Below, piece after piece: positions 1 to 7,942 of a stretch of 64,000 nucleotides of DNA; the stretch's first letter is position 1; each line of letters begins with the position of its first letter. A program made the position numbers and the translations under genes. Under the pieces are notes generated by a model that saw only the letters and a list, made by a program, of their open reading frames with translations, did not search any database and had not been told where the DNA came from. This DNA is from Gottfriedia luciferensis (GTDB taxonomy: Bacteria > Bacillota > Bacilli > Bacillales > Bacillaceae_G): NCBI RefSeq assembly GCF_001712755.1, contig NZ_MDKC01000037.1, positions 186,001-250,000 of the forward strand. The letters are read 5' to 3'.

Positions 1-177
1 ACTGATGAGTTTAGACTGGCTTCCCTTGAGTTTTTTGGTAAAACTATTCCACAACGAGTTGATAAATTGTCAAATCAAGTTCAAATGGCATCATTTATGA
101 TTGACATGTTTCATGTATTAAAGGATCAACAAAGTACTAGTAGTGAATCCTCTGATACTGAATCAAATGAAGATTAA
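1..177 (+). CDS. ylbE: YlbE-like protein, C-terminal part (5' end outside window)
   Basis: An open frame enters from the left edge and ends at a TAA at 175-177, giving the last 58 residues. The visible part contains a KTIPQRVDKLSNQVQMASFM segment and then an acidic, Ser-rich tail (SSESSDTESNED). From memory, the small Bacillus YlbE family has a similar conserved core of the form KT-P-RV-FSN-QMA. The position two genes ahead of ylbF also fits the B. subtilis order. Function is unknown. The start cannot be judged from this window. Confidence 0.65.
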   Translation, partial: TDEFRLASLEFFGKTIPQRVDKLSNQVQMASFMIDMFHVLKDQQSTSSESSDTESNED

Positions 178-251
178 AAAGGATAATAATTCAATCTGTC
201 ATAGCTTTTTGCTACAATGAAGAAAGCAAGTTTTAAAAAGGAGTAGTAGTT

Positions 252-824
252 ATGACAGAAATTTGTTTAGTAAGGCATGGACAAACAGATTGGAATTTTA
301 ACAATATAATTCAAGGAAGAGAAGATATTCCTTTAAATACGGTAGGTAAACAACAGGCAAATGATAGTGCATTGTTTTTAAGTGATCAAAAGTGGGATCG
401 GATTATTACAAGTCCTTTAGTTAGGGCGAAACAAACAGCACAGGCAATTGCAGAGTTTTCGAAAATTGATGAGATTATAGAGGATGAACGATTTCTAGAA
501 AGAGAATTTGGTGAAGCTAGTGGAAAACCTATTTCCGATGTTCATGAAAACATTTATAATAATAATGTAGAAGGTATGGAAACAAATGAAGAATTAATTG
601 ATCGAGCCTTTAGTGCATTAAAAGACATTGCCCAAAATTATGAAGGTAAACGAATTGTAATTGTTGCACATTCCCATACGATTAAGGCGATTCTACATGC
701 GATTGATCCTGAGAAAGTTAATTTTAGGACAAAATTAAAAAATGCTTGTGCAAATTTTATTGAATTTAAAGATGGTAAATGGAAGATAAATGAATTTAAT
801 ATTTCTGATCACATAAAAGCTTAG
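252..824 (+). CDS. Histidine phosphatase (phosphoglycerate mutase-like) family protein
   Basis: A 190-residue protein of the histidine phosphatase superfamily. The catalytic LVRHGQT motif is at the N-terminus (R8, H9). R58 lies in SPLVRAKQTA, acidic residues E83/E85 are in the middle, and the second catalytic histidine is H140 in VIVAHSH. These enzymes form a phosphohistidine intermediate; the substrate (sugar phosphate, phosphoprotein or cofactor precursor) cannot be read from sequence. The ATG is preceded by AAAGGAG at good spacing. I do not recall this gene between ylbE and ylbF in B. subtilis, so it may be a lineage-specific insertion. Soluble, no signal peptide. Confidence 0.85.
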   Translation: MTEICLVRHGQTDWNFNNIIQGREDIPLNTVGKQQANDSALFLSDQKWDRIITSPLVRAKQTAQAIAEFSKIDEIIEDERFLEREFGEASGKPISDVHENIYNNNVEGMETNEELIDRAFSALKDIAQNYEGKRIVIVAHSHTIKAILHAIDPEKVNFRTKLKNACANFIEFKDGKWKINEFNISDHIKA

Positions 825-885
825 GACAAGTTCTTTTATTTACGGAATTAAATGTGATATAGTTTATTCTTGGAGGTGTAAGGAA

Positions 886-1341
886 ATGTATGCAACAATG
901 GAAACCTTGCAACTTATATCAGTCTCAGAAGAACTTGCTTCAATGATCGTGCAATCGGATGTTGCAGATCAGTATCGAACTTCATATATTGCATTAAATA
1001 ATGATAAAACTGCGCAAGAAATTATTAGCCGTTTTATGAAGACGAAGGATTTATATGAGGATGTTCAACGATTTGGAAAATATCATCCAGATTATAAAGA
1101 AATTCGTAAAAAAATGAGTGAAGTTAAAAGAGAACTTCAATTAAACGATACAATCGCTGCTTTTAAGCATGCGGAAGATCAAATCCAATTACTTTTAGAT
1201 GAGACTAGCTATTTAATTGCTCAAGCTGTTTCGCCTTCTGTAAAAGTTCCAGCGGGTAATCCATTCTTCGTAAATACAGGTGGAGGATGTAGTACTGGTG
1301 GATGTGGCACAGGTGGAAAGTGCGGATGTAAAACGAAGTAA
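886..1341 (+). CDS. ylbF: YlbF/RicF, subunit of the Y-complex controlling mRNA maturation
   Basis: A 151-residue YlbF/YmcA-family protein. The helical body is followed by a Gly/Cys-rich tail with cysteines at 135, 140, 146 and 148. In B. subtilis, YlbF (RicF) joins YmcA (RicA) and YaaT (RicT) in a complex that carries iron-sulfur clusters. That complex associates with RNase Y, is needed for processing of several operon mRNAs, and affects sporulation, competence and biofilm formation. The tail cysteines seen here are the expected cluster ligands. The start is the ATG after GGAGGTG; a second in-frame ATG four codons later is too far from the ribosome-binding site. A terminator follows directly. 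Confidence 0.93.
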   Translation: MYATMETLQLISVSEELASMIVQSDVADQYRTSYIALNNDKTAQEIISRFMKTKDLYEDVQRFGKYHPDYKEIRKKMSEVKRELQLNDTIAAFKHAEDQIQLLLDETSYLIAQAVSPSVKVPAGNPFFVNTGGGCSTGGCGTGGKCGCKTK

Positions 1342-1353
1342 TCAATCATACTG

Positions 1354-1388
1354 AAAGGCTCATTATTTAATAATGAGTCTTTTTTTTA
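1354..1388 (+). terminator. Terminator after ylbF
   Basis: A hairpin with arms GACTCATTAT-type (GGCTCATTATT/AATAATGAGTC) is followed by a run of eight T. It sits between ylbF and the convergent gene at 1395. Confidence 0.9.
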
Positions 1389-1394
1389 TAAAAT

Positions 1395-1715
1395 TCATTT
1401 TCTGAACCTAGTACAGTTAGCGCAATTATTTCCACAACAAAACATTTTTTTATTTGGAACGTAAAATCGATGTTTAAATACGAAATTATTATTATTTTCT
1501 TTACGAATAAATTCAATTCGGTAAATTAGTTTAAAGTGTTCAGTAATGGTTTTAGCGCAATCAATCAGTAGTTTTTTAATCGCTTCTTCAGTCTGTTGAC
1601 GGTCTGTCTGAATATATAGAAAATTGACACCACAAATTTGTTTGTTTGAAAAGTGATTAATTTGTTTATAATTTGAAATGCAGTTAAAAAATTGCTCCCA
1701 AACATCATCTAACAT
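1395..1715 (-). CDS. Hypothetical protein with a cysteine-rich C-terminal tail
   Basis: A 106-residue protein I do not recognise. The start is set at the ATG at 1715, nine bases after AAAGGA; a TTG three codons upstream abuts the ribosome-binding site and cannot be used. The body looks alpha/beta with no membrane segment. The C-terminus ends in CCGNNCANCTR, so cysteines 93, 94, 98 and 101 form a C-C-x3-C-x2-C motif, with further cysteines at 12, 28 and 53. Such a cluster suggests a metal or iron-sulfur site (inference). It is transcribed toward ylbF, whose tail is also cysteine-rich, and away from ylbG. No function is assigned. Confidence 0.7.
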   Translation of the reverse strand: MLDDVWEQFFNCISNYKQINHFSNKQICGVNFLYIQTDRQQTEEAIKKLLIDCAKTITEHFKLIYRIEFIRKENNNNFVFKHRFYVPNKKMFCCGNNCANCTRFRK

Positions 1716-1815
1716 AATTTTCAATCCTTTCTAAAAACTATTTATGAAAGTTTCGTTGCAAAAGAAATTTGGGATATGATATTCTATTTCTAACGGATTT
1801 TTAAAGGAGAAAGCT

Positions 1816-2088
1816 ATGTTCGTGCAAAGACAAGGTATTATTATTTATTTACAATCATTAAAACAAGCAAAAATGTTACGTAAATTTGGAAATATTCACT
1901 TTGTCTCTAAACGTTTGAAATACGTAGTCCTATATTGCAATATGGATGATATAGATCGAACAATAGAGAGATTGAAAAAATTTCATTTTGTGAAACGAAT
2001 TGAATTGTCATATAAACCTTTTATTAAGACTGAGTACGAAAATGCAAAACCAGACGAAGCAAAGGAATATGATTATCAAGTAGATTAA
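1816..2088 (+). CDS. ylbG: YlbG family protein (DUF2129)
   Basis: A 90-residue protein matching the small YlbG/DUF2129 family conserved in Bacillaceae. It begins with the typical RQGIIIYL segment, has a [22 protein letters not shown] core and a charged C-terminus. The family is cytosolic and of unknown function; it is usually found between ylbF and rsmD, as here. The ribosome-binding site AAAGGAG precedes the ATG. A long-armed terminator follows. Confidence 0.9.
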   Translation: MFVQRQGIIIYLQSLKQAKMLRKFGNIHFVSKRLKYVVLYCNMDDIDRTIERLKKFHFVKRIELSYKPFIKTEYENAKPDEAKEYDYQVD

Positions 2089-2157
2089 AAACGATTGAAT
2101 GGATAATTAATTTAGAAGGTTAACCTATCTGAATTAAAAACCGTTCAATCGTTTTTC
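2088..2157 (+). terminator. Terminator after ylbG
   Basis: Arms AAACGATTGAATGG (from 2088) and CCGTTCAATCG (from 2141) pair around a roughly 38-base loop region and end in TTTTTC. The left arm overlaps the ylbG stop codon. Confidence 0.8.
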
Positions 2158-2263
2158 TTGTGGTATGGTTTGAGAGGTAAGGGATAGGTAAAAAACTATC
2201 CCTAATATTCTTTGTACTATATGAGAAAGATTAGAAAATAATAAATTCTATTATTTGGTCTAA

Positions 2264-2653
2264 TTATTTCATTGGTGGAATTAAGTGATTTAAGCGTAAA
2301 ATTCCGATAATATATTGATGGAATAAATCGTTTTCATGAAATGAGCTTGAGTGTCTAATTTGTAATGTGATGATTTCTTTGTTTAAAGTTGTAGCTAATT
2401 CTTCAAACAAGACTTCACGTTTTGTAACTGAGTCGTCTTTTAATGTGATTCCTTCTCTACAATAATATATTGGTTGGAATTCGCCAATAGAAGTAGGGCT
2501 TAAGATAACTGCAAAAGAACAGCATTTTGAGCCTTTATTTTCAGCTGTTAATTTAAGTAAAAATTTAACTCTATCTTTTTGCGATTTAGCAATTTCAAAT
2601 AGTTCATATAAATCTGAGTATCCTTCTCCAATTTCAATCATGCGTTGGATCAT
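2264..2653 (-). CDS. DUF7147-type conserved Bacillus protein (formerly misnamed methylthioribose kinase)
   Basis: A 129-residue soluble protein. The N-terminus MIQRMIEIGEGYSDLYEL and the central segment with ILSPTSIGEFQPIYYCREGI match, from memory, a small Bacillaceae family sometimes labelled methylthioribose kinase, which is far too short to be that enzyme. No catalytic motif is visible. AAGGGGGA precedes the ATG. It is divergent from rsmD, and the shared upstream region is highly structured, with a leftward-reading terminator 88 bases ahead of this start. Function unknown; family assignment moderate. Confidence 0.65.
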   Translation of the reverse strand: MIQRMIEIGEGYSDLYELFEIAKSQKDRVKFLLKLTAENKGSKCCSFAVILSPTSIGEFQPIYYCREGITLKDDSVTKREVLFEELATTLNKEIITLQIRHSSSFHENDLFHQYIIGILRLNHLIPPMK

Positions 2654-2741
2654 GAGTGTTCCCCCTTAAAACGTAAATACTTTATGAGTATTTCAAACAA
2701 AGTATGGTAATAAATGCAACATTTATTCTACAGGATAAAAG

Positions 2742-2769
2742 CATAAAAAAAAACCCCGCAATTGCAGGG
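2742..2769 (-). terminator. Intrinsic terminator reading leftward, in the 5' region of the 2264-2653 gene
   Basis: On the minus strand the sequence reads CCCTGC-AATT-GCGGGG followed by nine T. The fourth pair is U-G on this strand but becomes a C/A mismatch on the plus strand, so the minus strand is the functional orientation. It lies upstream of the leftward gene. It therefore either ends a short leftward RNA or acts as an attenuator. Confidence 0.75.
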
Positions 2770-2781
2770 CCCCTCTTATTA

Positions 2782-2892
2782 AAGTGTAATCACTTAAAAG
2801 AAGGCAAAGGGAGAGGAGAAACCGGAGGAAGAACTTATGGGGAAACGTAAGTCTTCTCCGCGGTTGGCAACAACATCAACTGAGATGTTGTT
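2782..2892. ncRNA. Structured intergenic RNA region upstream of rsmD (possible ylbH leader element)
   Basis: Three inverted repeats follow one another. They are AAGTG/CACTT at 2782-2795, a 12-pair arm set GGAGGAAGAACTTA/TAAGTCTTCTCC at 2824-2859, and a perfect 9-pair AACAACATC/GATGTTGTT at 2869-2892. Together with the leftward terminator at 2742-2769 this makes four consecutive hairpins. I recall a putative Rfam element, the ylbH leader, placed upstream of rsmD (ylbH) in bacilli, and this location fits. Strand is not certain: a plus-strand leader, a minus-strand small RNA and a small gene (2837-2932) are all compatible with what is seen. Confidence 0.5.
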
Positions 2893-2932
2893 AAAATTAA
2901 TTATTTCCAAAGTGGATGATTTTATACATTAG
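2837..2932 (+). CDS. Candidate 31-residue small protein ahead of rsmD
   Basis: ATG at 2837 is preceded by GGAGG with an eight-base spacer, an excellent Bacillus ribosome-binding site, and the frame stays open to TAG at 2930-2932. The product starts MGKRKSSPRL and ends in a hydrophobic/charged stretch (MLLKLIISKVDDFIH) that could form an amphipathic helix. The ribosome-binding site and start lie in the 5' arm and loop of a 12-pair hairpin, so initiation could be structure-controlled. I do not recognise the peptide. The open frame may be a coincidence within a structured RNA. Confidence 0.35.
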   Translation: MGKRKSSPRLATTSTEMLLKLIISKVDDFIH

Positions 2933-2955
2933 TAGAAGAATATGGAAAAATGTTT

Positions 2956-2984
2956 TTGTTTTAGTGAAATTATGATAGGATATT
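2956..2984 (+). promoter_or_regulatory. Candidate SigA promoter for rsmD-coaD
   Basis: TTGTTT at 2956-2961 and GATATT at 2979-2984 are separated by 17 bases and lie about 35 bases before the rsmD start. Both boxes are weak matches to TTGACA/TATAAT. Confidence 0.35.
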
Positions 2985-3017
2985 TTCGTAAATTGAAATA
3001 TATAGTAGGTGTAAATT

Positions 3018-4084
<1,067 letters not shown>

Positions 4085-4132
4085 TATAAGCTTAAGTATT
4101 TATATATAATTTATAAATGAGTAGACAACATA

Positions 4133-4174
4133 AAAGAAACCTCAAGTTTATTTAAAACTGAGGTTTCTTTTATA
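4133..4174 (+). terminator. Terminator after coaD (copy 1 of a duplicated hairpin)
   Basis: Arms GAAACCTCA/TGAGGTTTC, extended by AAAG and CTTT, are followed by TTTT. It may work in both directions because an A-run lies on the left flank. A near-identical copy lies at 4591-4628. Confidence 0.85.
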
Positions 4175-4400
4175 TTGTCGTATTATTTGAGCATTTTTAT
4201 ATTATTTAAAAACGCTAGTAATTTTTATTCTTGAGAAGTTATTTAAGAGTTAATTATATAGAAAAATAAGTTCAAATGTATATTATAATAAGTTTTGTTC
4301 GATCTTAATTGAACTACAAACTAATTAACAATCAGTTACGTTAATCTAAGTAAAGGATATTAAATTAAGTTTTTTAGTGTAACCATACTTTTGTTGAATA

Positions 4401-4530
4401 AATTGATTGGAACGAAGGGATGCTCGACTCCTATGGGATATGCGGGAAGGCTGAGACCCCACAGGCTCGCCGAGGAGGCTCAGGTCTCGCCCCATGGAAA
4501 GCGAGCATCCCGTAGTGGAAATCAATCGCA
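4401..4530. repeat. GC-rich palindromic intergenic element (REP-like, Bacillaceae type)
   Basis: A roughly 130-base GC-rich island in an AT-rich gap. The outer inverted arms are GGGATGCTCG at 4417-4426 and CGAGCATCCC at 4502-4511, flanked by ATTGATT/AATCAAT. Inner inverted segments GAGACC and GGTCTC are nested inside. From memory, closely similar sequences recur in intergenic regions of many Bacillus genomes. No transposase or ribosome-binding-site-led gene is present. The region from 4175 to 4400 is AT-rich and shows nothing else. Confidence 0.75.
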
Positions 4531-4590
4531 TTAAACTCCTTTACGGATATTTGGTAATTTAATTGACAAGGTTGAATTTCAACAGCGCGA

Positions 4591-4628
4591 GAAACCTCAA
4601 GTTTAATTTAAACTGAGGTTTCTTTTTT
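4591..4628 (+). terminator. Duplicate terminator hairpin (copy 2)
   Basis: GAAACCTCA/TGAGGTTTC arms around a roughly 14-base loop, followed by six T. Over about 36 bases it differs from the hairpin at 4133-4174 at only two positions. It lies just past the ylbJ stop, on the other side of the GC-rich element. Confidence 0.8.
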
Positions 4629-4640
4629 AAATGAAAAGGT

Positions 4641-5864
4641 TTAAGAAGATAACTTTTTAATATACAGTTTATAAATTAAAATAATTACATAAATGTAAAG
4701 CGAAATTAATGTTATAAATGAACCTGCTGAAATCAATGTTTCGAAGTTTAACTGTTTCTCTGTAAAAATCTTTATAACAGGTAAAGTATTATTAATAGCA
4801 TTAGAAGTTAACCGATTAACATATAGTGGCTTCCAAAAAATAATTGCTAAAATAGGTGCAATTCCAGATTGTAATAAACGACCGATTAAATAAGGCTTAA
4901 TACTTAATTTCACTTCAGAAATAATACTTGCTACTTGGGCTTGTATTGAAAAACCGCCAAAACCTAAAATAAAGCTAGTTAATGCCACTTGCTGCAATAA
5001 TGTACTATTGCCTAGCTCACTGACTAATTTAGATCCTAACGTAATTTCAAATAACCCAGATAAAAAAGGCGTAGATAAATTGCCATTAACCTTTAAATTT
5101 GAAAAGCAATATGCAATTATCTTACCAACATTCGATATAAATCCAATTTCAATTAAAAGCATATTAAGAACAGAAAAAACGATAATAAATCCACCAATCA
5201 TTAATAATGTCTGTACGGAAGAAGCTATTGCATCCCCTAGTATTTTTCCAATCGGTCTTCTTTCACTTAATCTTTTTTCATGCATAACTTTAAAAGCGTA
5301 TTTAAAGCGGTTAGAATGAATTCTTTCTTTACGAGAGTAGTTAGGTTGGTTTCTTCCATAAAACCTCATAATGAGGCCTACAATAGCGTTAGATAAATAA
5401 TGACTGAGTGCAAGTACGAGCCCAACTTTTGGATTGTGAAAAAAACCAACAGATACTGCAACAAAAATAAACAAAGGATTAGATGAATTTGTAAATGAAT
5501 TAAGTCGTTCGGCTTCTAATTTTGTTAATTCCCCATCTTTATATAATTTTGCAGAAAGTTTTGCACCTGAAGGAAATCCTGATGCCATCCCCATAGCCCA
5601 AACGAACGCCCCAACACCCGGAACTCTAAATAAAGGTCTCATAATTGGCTCTAAAAATACACCAATAAATTGAACAATTCCAAAGCATATTAGAAGTTCA
5701 CTTAAAATGAAAAAAGGAAGGAGCGAAGGAAATACGATTCCCCACCACATATTTAACCCTCTAATTGATCCTTTAAATGCTACCTCTGGATGCAAAATAA
5801 TTGTTGATGTCAGAAATATGAGTAATAAAAAAATTAGTAAGGTAATGAAATAATTTTTTTTCAC
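4641..5864 (-). CDS. ylbJ: Sporulation integral membrane protein YlbJ
   Basis: A 407-residue polytopic membrane protein of the YlbJ family (nucleoside-recognition/Gate-type transmembrane domains), needed for spore cortex formation in B. subtilis and made in the mother cell under SigE. The start is GTG at 5864, seven bases after GGAGG; an in-frame ATG eleven codons upstream lies before that ribosome-binding site. The resulting length equals the usual about 408 residues. Hydrophobic segments begin at residue 5, and a conserved ASGFPSGAKLSA stretch follows the third. It is transcribed against coaD and divergently from ylbK. Confidence 0.92.
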   Translation of the reverse strand: MKKNYFITLLIFLLLIFLTSTIILHPEVAFKGSIRGLNMWWGIVFPSLLPFFILSELLICFGIVQFIGVFLEPIMRPLFRVPGVGAFVWAMGMASGFPSGAKLSAKLYKDGELTKLEAERLNSFTNSSNPLFIFVAVSVGFFHNPKVGLVLALSHYLSNAIVGLIMRFYGRNQPNYSRKERIHSNRFKYAFKVMHEKRLSERRPIGKILGDAIASSVQTLLMIGGFIIVFSVLNMLLIEIGFISNVGKIIAYCFSNLKVNGNLSTPFLSGLFEITLGSKLVSELGNSTLLQQVALTSFILGFGGFSIQAQVASIISEVKLSIKPYLIGRLLQSGIAPILAIIFWKPLYVNRLTSNAINNTLPVIKIFTEKQLNFETLISAGSFITLISLYIYVIILIYKLYIKKLSS

Positions 5865-6037
5865 ATATAAACCTCCAAAGATAAACTTAAAAAACATATA
5901 GATATTTGTCTAATTGTAGTAAGACCAATGAGTAGGAAATAAGATAGTAATATATGTATAAAAAAAACTTGTACAATTAAATATACGTAGCTGGAATTCA
6001 ATTTTAGACCAAAGAGTTTAATTGGAGGGGAAACAAC

Positions 6038-6844
6038 TTGGAACCGAAAATTGGTTTAGCATTAGGTTCAGGAGGTGCACGAGGATTTGCACATGTTGGT
6101 GTAATTTCCGTTTTAAAAAAGCATAATATTCCTATAGATCTGATTGCAGGCAGTAGTATAGGTGCTTTAGTTGCTGTTTTATACGGTGCTGGTGCGGATG
6201 TAGATCGACTATATAAAATTGCAAAAGTATTTCAATCTAAATACTATATTGACTATGTCGTTCCAAAAATGGGTTTGATTTCTGGGAACAGAGTGAAAGA
6301 GTTGATAAAAGTACTATCATTTGGAAGAAAGCTTGAAGAATTAGATTTACCAGTGTCAGTAATCGCTACAGATTTGTTAACAGGAGAAAAAATTGTATTT
6401 CAAGAGGGAGATATTGCTACTGCAGTCCGAGCGAGTATTTCAATACCGGGAATTTTTGTACCAGAAACGTGGAATGGAAGACTGTTAGTTGATGGTGGAG
6501 TCATCGATCGTATCCCCGTTTCAGTTGTAAAAGAGATGGGAGCGGATTTTATTATTGGAGTAGATGCTTCACCGATTCAAGTTAGTGGAGAAGTTTCGAC
6601 GATCTATGACGTGATTATGCAAAGTATTGAAATAATGCAGCATGAGCTCGTTAGAAATAGAGAAATTGCTTCTAATGTTATGATTAGACCTAAATTAGAC
6701 CATGTTAATTCTAGAAACTTTACTAACCTTGAAAATGTTATCAAAATAGGTGAAGAAGCTACAGAAAAATTAATACCAGAGATTCTTGAAAAGATTGAGC
6801 AATGGAAGGAGAAAAATAGTGATAAAAAGGATCAGAATTCTTAA
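6038..6844 (+). CDS. ylbK: Patatin-like phospholipase/esterase YlbK (RssA family)
   Basis: A 268-residue patatin-fold protein. The oxyanion motif GSGGARG is at 10-16, the nucleophile elbow GSSIG at 38-42 (Ser40), and the catalytic Asp152 is in VDGGVID. This Ser-Asp dyad is complete, so hydrolase activity is expected; the physiological substrate is unknown. The start codon is TTG at 6038, seven bases after GGAGGGG, with no better start nearby. Its last 26 bases overlap ylbL, implying translational coupling. Confidence 0.92.
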   Translation: MEPKIGLALGSGGARGFAHVGVISVLKKHNIPIDLIAGSSIGALVAVLYGAGADVDRLYKIAKVFQSKYYIDYVVPKMGLISGNRVKELIKVLSFGRKLEELDLPVSVIATDLLTGEKIVFQEGDIATAVRASISIPGIFVPETWNGRLLVDGGVIDRIPVSVVKEMGADFIIGVDASPIQVSGEVSTIYDVIMQSIEIMQHELVRNREIASNVMIRPKLDHVNSRNFTNLENVIKIGEEATEKLIPEILEKIEQWKEKNSDKKDQNS

Positions 6845-7844
6845 TGTACTATTAGTACTTGGTATAACGCTAATTCTTTTATATTTCATTCCATTACCAT
6901 ACTATGTTACAAAACCAGGCTTAGCAGAGCCTTTAAGGCCATATGTAAAAGTTGATGGTGCAAAAAAAGATAAAGGTGAATTTATGCTAACAACCGTAGC
7001 AATGGGTAAGGCAAATGTCTATTCATATATCGGTACGAAAATTAATGACAGTTACCATTTATACAAGATAGATGAAATAAAAGTAAAAGGTGAAAGTGAT
7101 GAAGATTATCAGTTCCGCCAATTAAGGTATATGGAAGAATCAAAGCAAGCTGCGATTTTAAATGCATATAAGCAGGCTAAAAAATCTTATAAAGTGACGG
7201 AAAACGGAATAGTAGTCGTATCTGTTTTAAAGGATATGCCAGCCCATAACGTATTAATGCTAGGTGACATTATTACTAAAATCGATGGGCAAGAAATTAG
7301 TACGATCAATGACTTTACCAATACTGTAAAAAGTAGAAAACCTGGTACAAATTTTAATTTAGAAGTAAGTAGAAAAGGAAAAATTAAATACTTTAATATT
7401 AAAACAAAAGCTTTTAAAGACGAACCGAATCGTGCTGGAATTGGTGTTTCTATAGCAGAAAATTTAAATTTAACTACAAATCCAAAAGTTAAAATAAATT
7501 CAGAAGAGATCGGTGGACCTTCAGCGGGACTAATGTTTGCTCTAGAAATTTATGATCAATTAAAAGACGAAAGTTTAGCAAAAGGTCATGAAATAGCTGG
7601 AACTGGAACAATTGATAAAAATGGAGTCGTTGGCCCGATTGGTGGTATATCTCAAAAAATAATCGCAGCGTCTGATTCGGGGGCAGAGATTTTCTTTGCA
7701 CCAAATGAGAACGGTAAAAAGAATTCTAATTATAATGAAGCTGTAAAAAGTGCGAAAAAACATGACTTGAAAATGAAAATAATACCAATTGATACATATG
7801 ACCAAGCAATCAATTATCTTGAAAAGTTAAAGACAAAACAATAA
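6819..7844 (+). CDS. ylbL: Lon-like membrane-anchored protease YlbL (PDZ + S16 domain)
   Basis: A 341-residue protein with one N-terminal membrane helix (about residues 8-27), a PDZ domain around 125-200, and a Lon-type proteolytic domain without an ATPase. The catalytic dyad is visible: Ser235 in IGGPSAG and Lys280 in GGISQK. In B. subtilis YlbL takes part in cell-division checkpoint recovery by degrading the inhibitor YneA, together with CtpA. GTG at 6819 is chosen because GGAAGGAG lies seven bases ahead and the length then equals the B. subtilis protein. Overlaps ylbK by 26 bases. Confidence 0.93.
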   Translation: MIKRIRILNVLLVLGITLILLYFIPLPYYVTKPGLAEPLRPYVKVDGAKKDKGEFMLTTVAMGKANVYSYIGTKINDSYHLYKIDEIKVKGESDEDYQFRQLRYMEESKQAAILNAYKQAKKSYKVTENGIVVVSVLKDMPAHNVLMLGDIITKIDGQEISTINDFTNTVKSRKPGTNFNLEVSRKGKIKYFNIKTKAFKDEPNRAGIGVSIAENLNLTTNPKVKINSEEIGGPSAGLMFALEIYDQLKDESLAKGHEIAGTGTIDKNGVVGPIGGISQKIIAASDSGAEIFFAPNENGKKNSNYNEAVKSAKKHDLKMKIIPIDTYDQAINYLEKLKTKQ

Positions 7845-7868
7845 TTTGAATTGAAATAAGTGCATGAT

Positions 7869-7917
7869 AAAAAATGGCAGGATTTAAGGGGGATATCCCT
7901 AAACCTGCCATTTTTGA
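7869..7917. terminator. Bidirectional terminator between ylbL and tmcAL
   Basis: Arms AAAAATGGCAGG and CCTGCCATTTTT are perfectly complementary around an inner GGGATATCCC hairpin. T-runs occur on both strands, serving the convergent genes. Confidence 0.9.
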
Positions 7918-7942
7918 GCTTATAATATGTAGTTGTAACTAC

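Noticed and set aside
4346-4531. 61-codon open frame on the minus strand in the coaD-ylbJ gap
   Set aside because: It crosses the GC-rich palindromic element; no ribosome-binding site and no recognisable protein.
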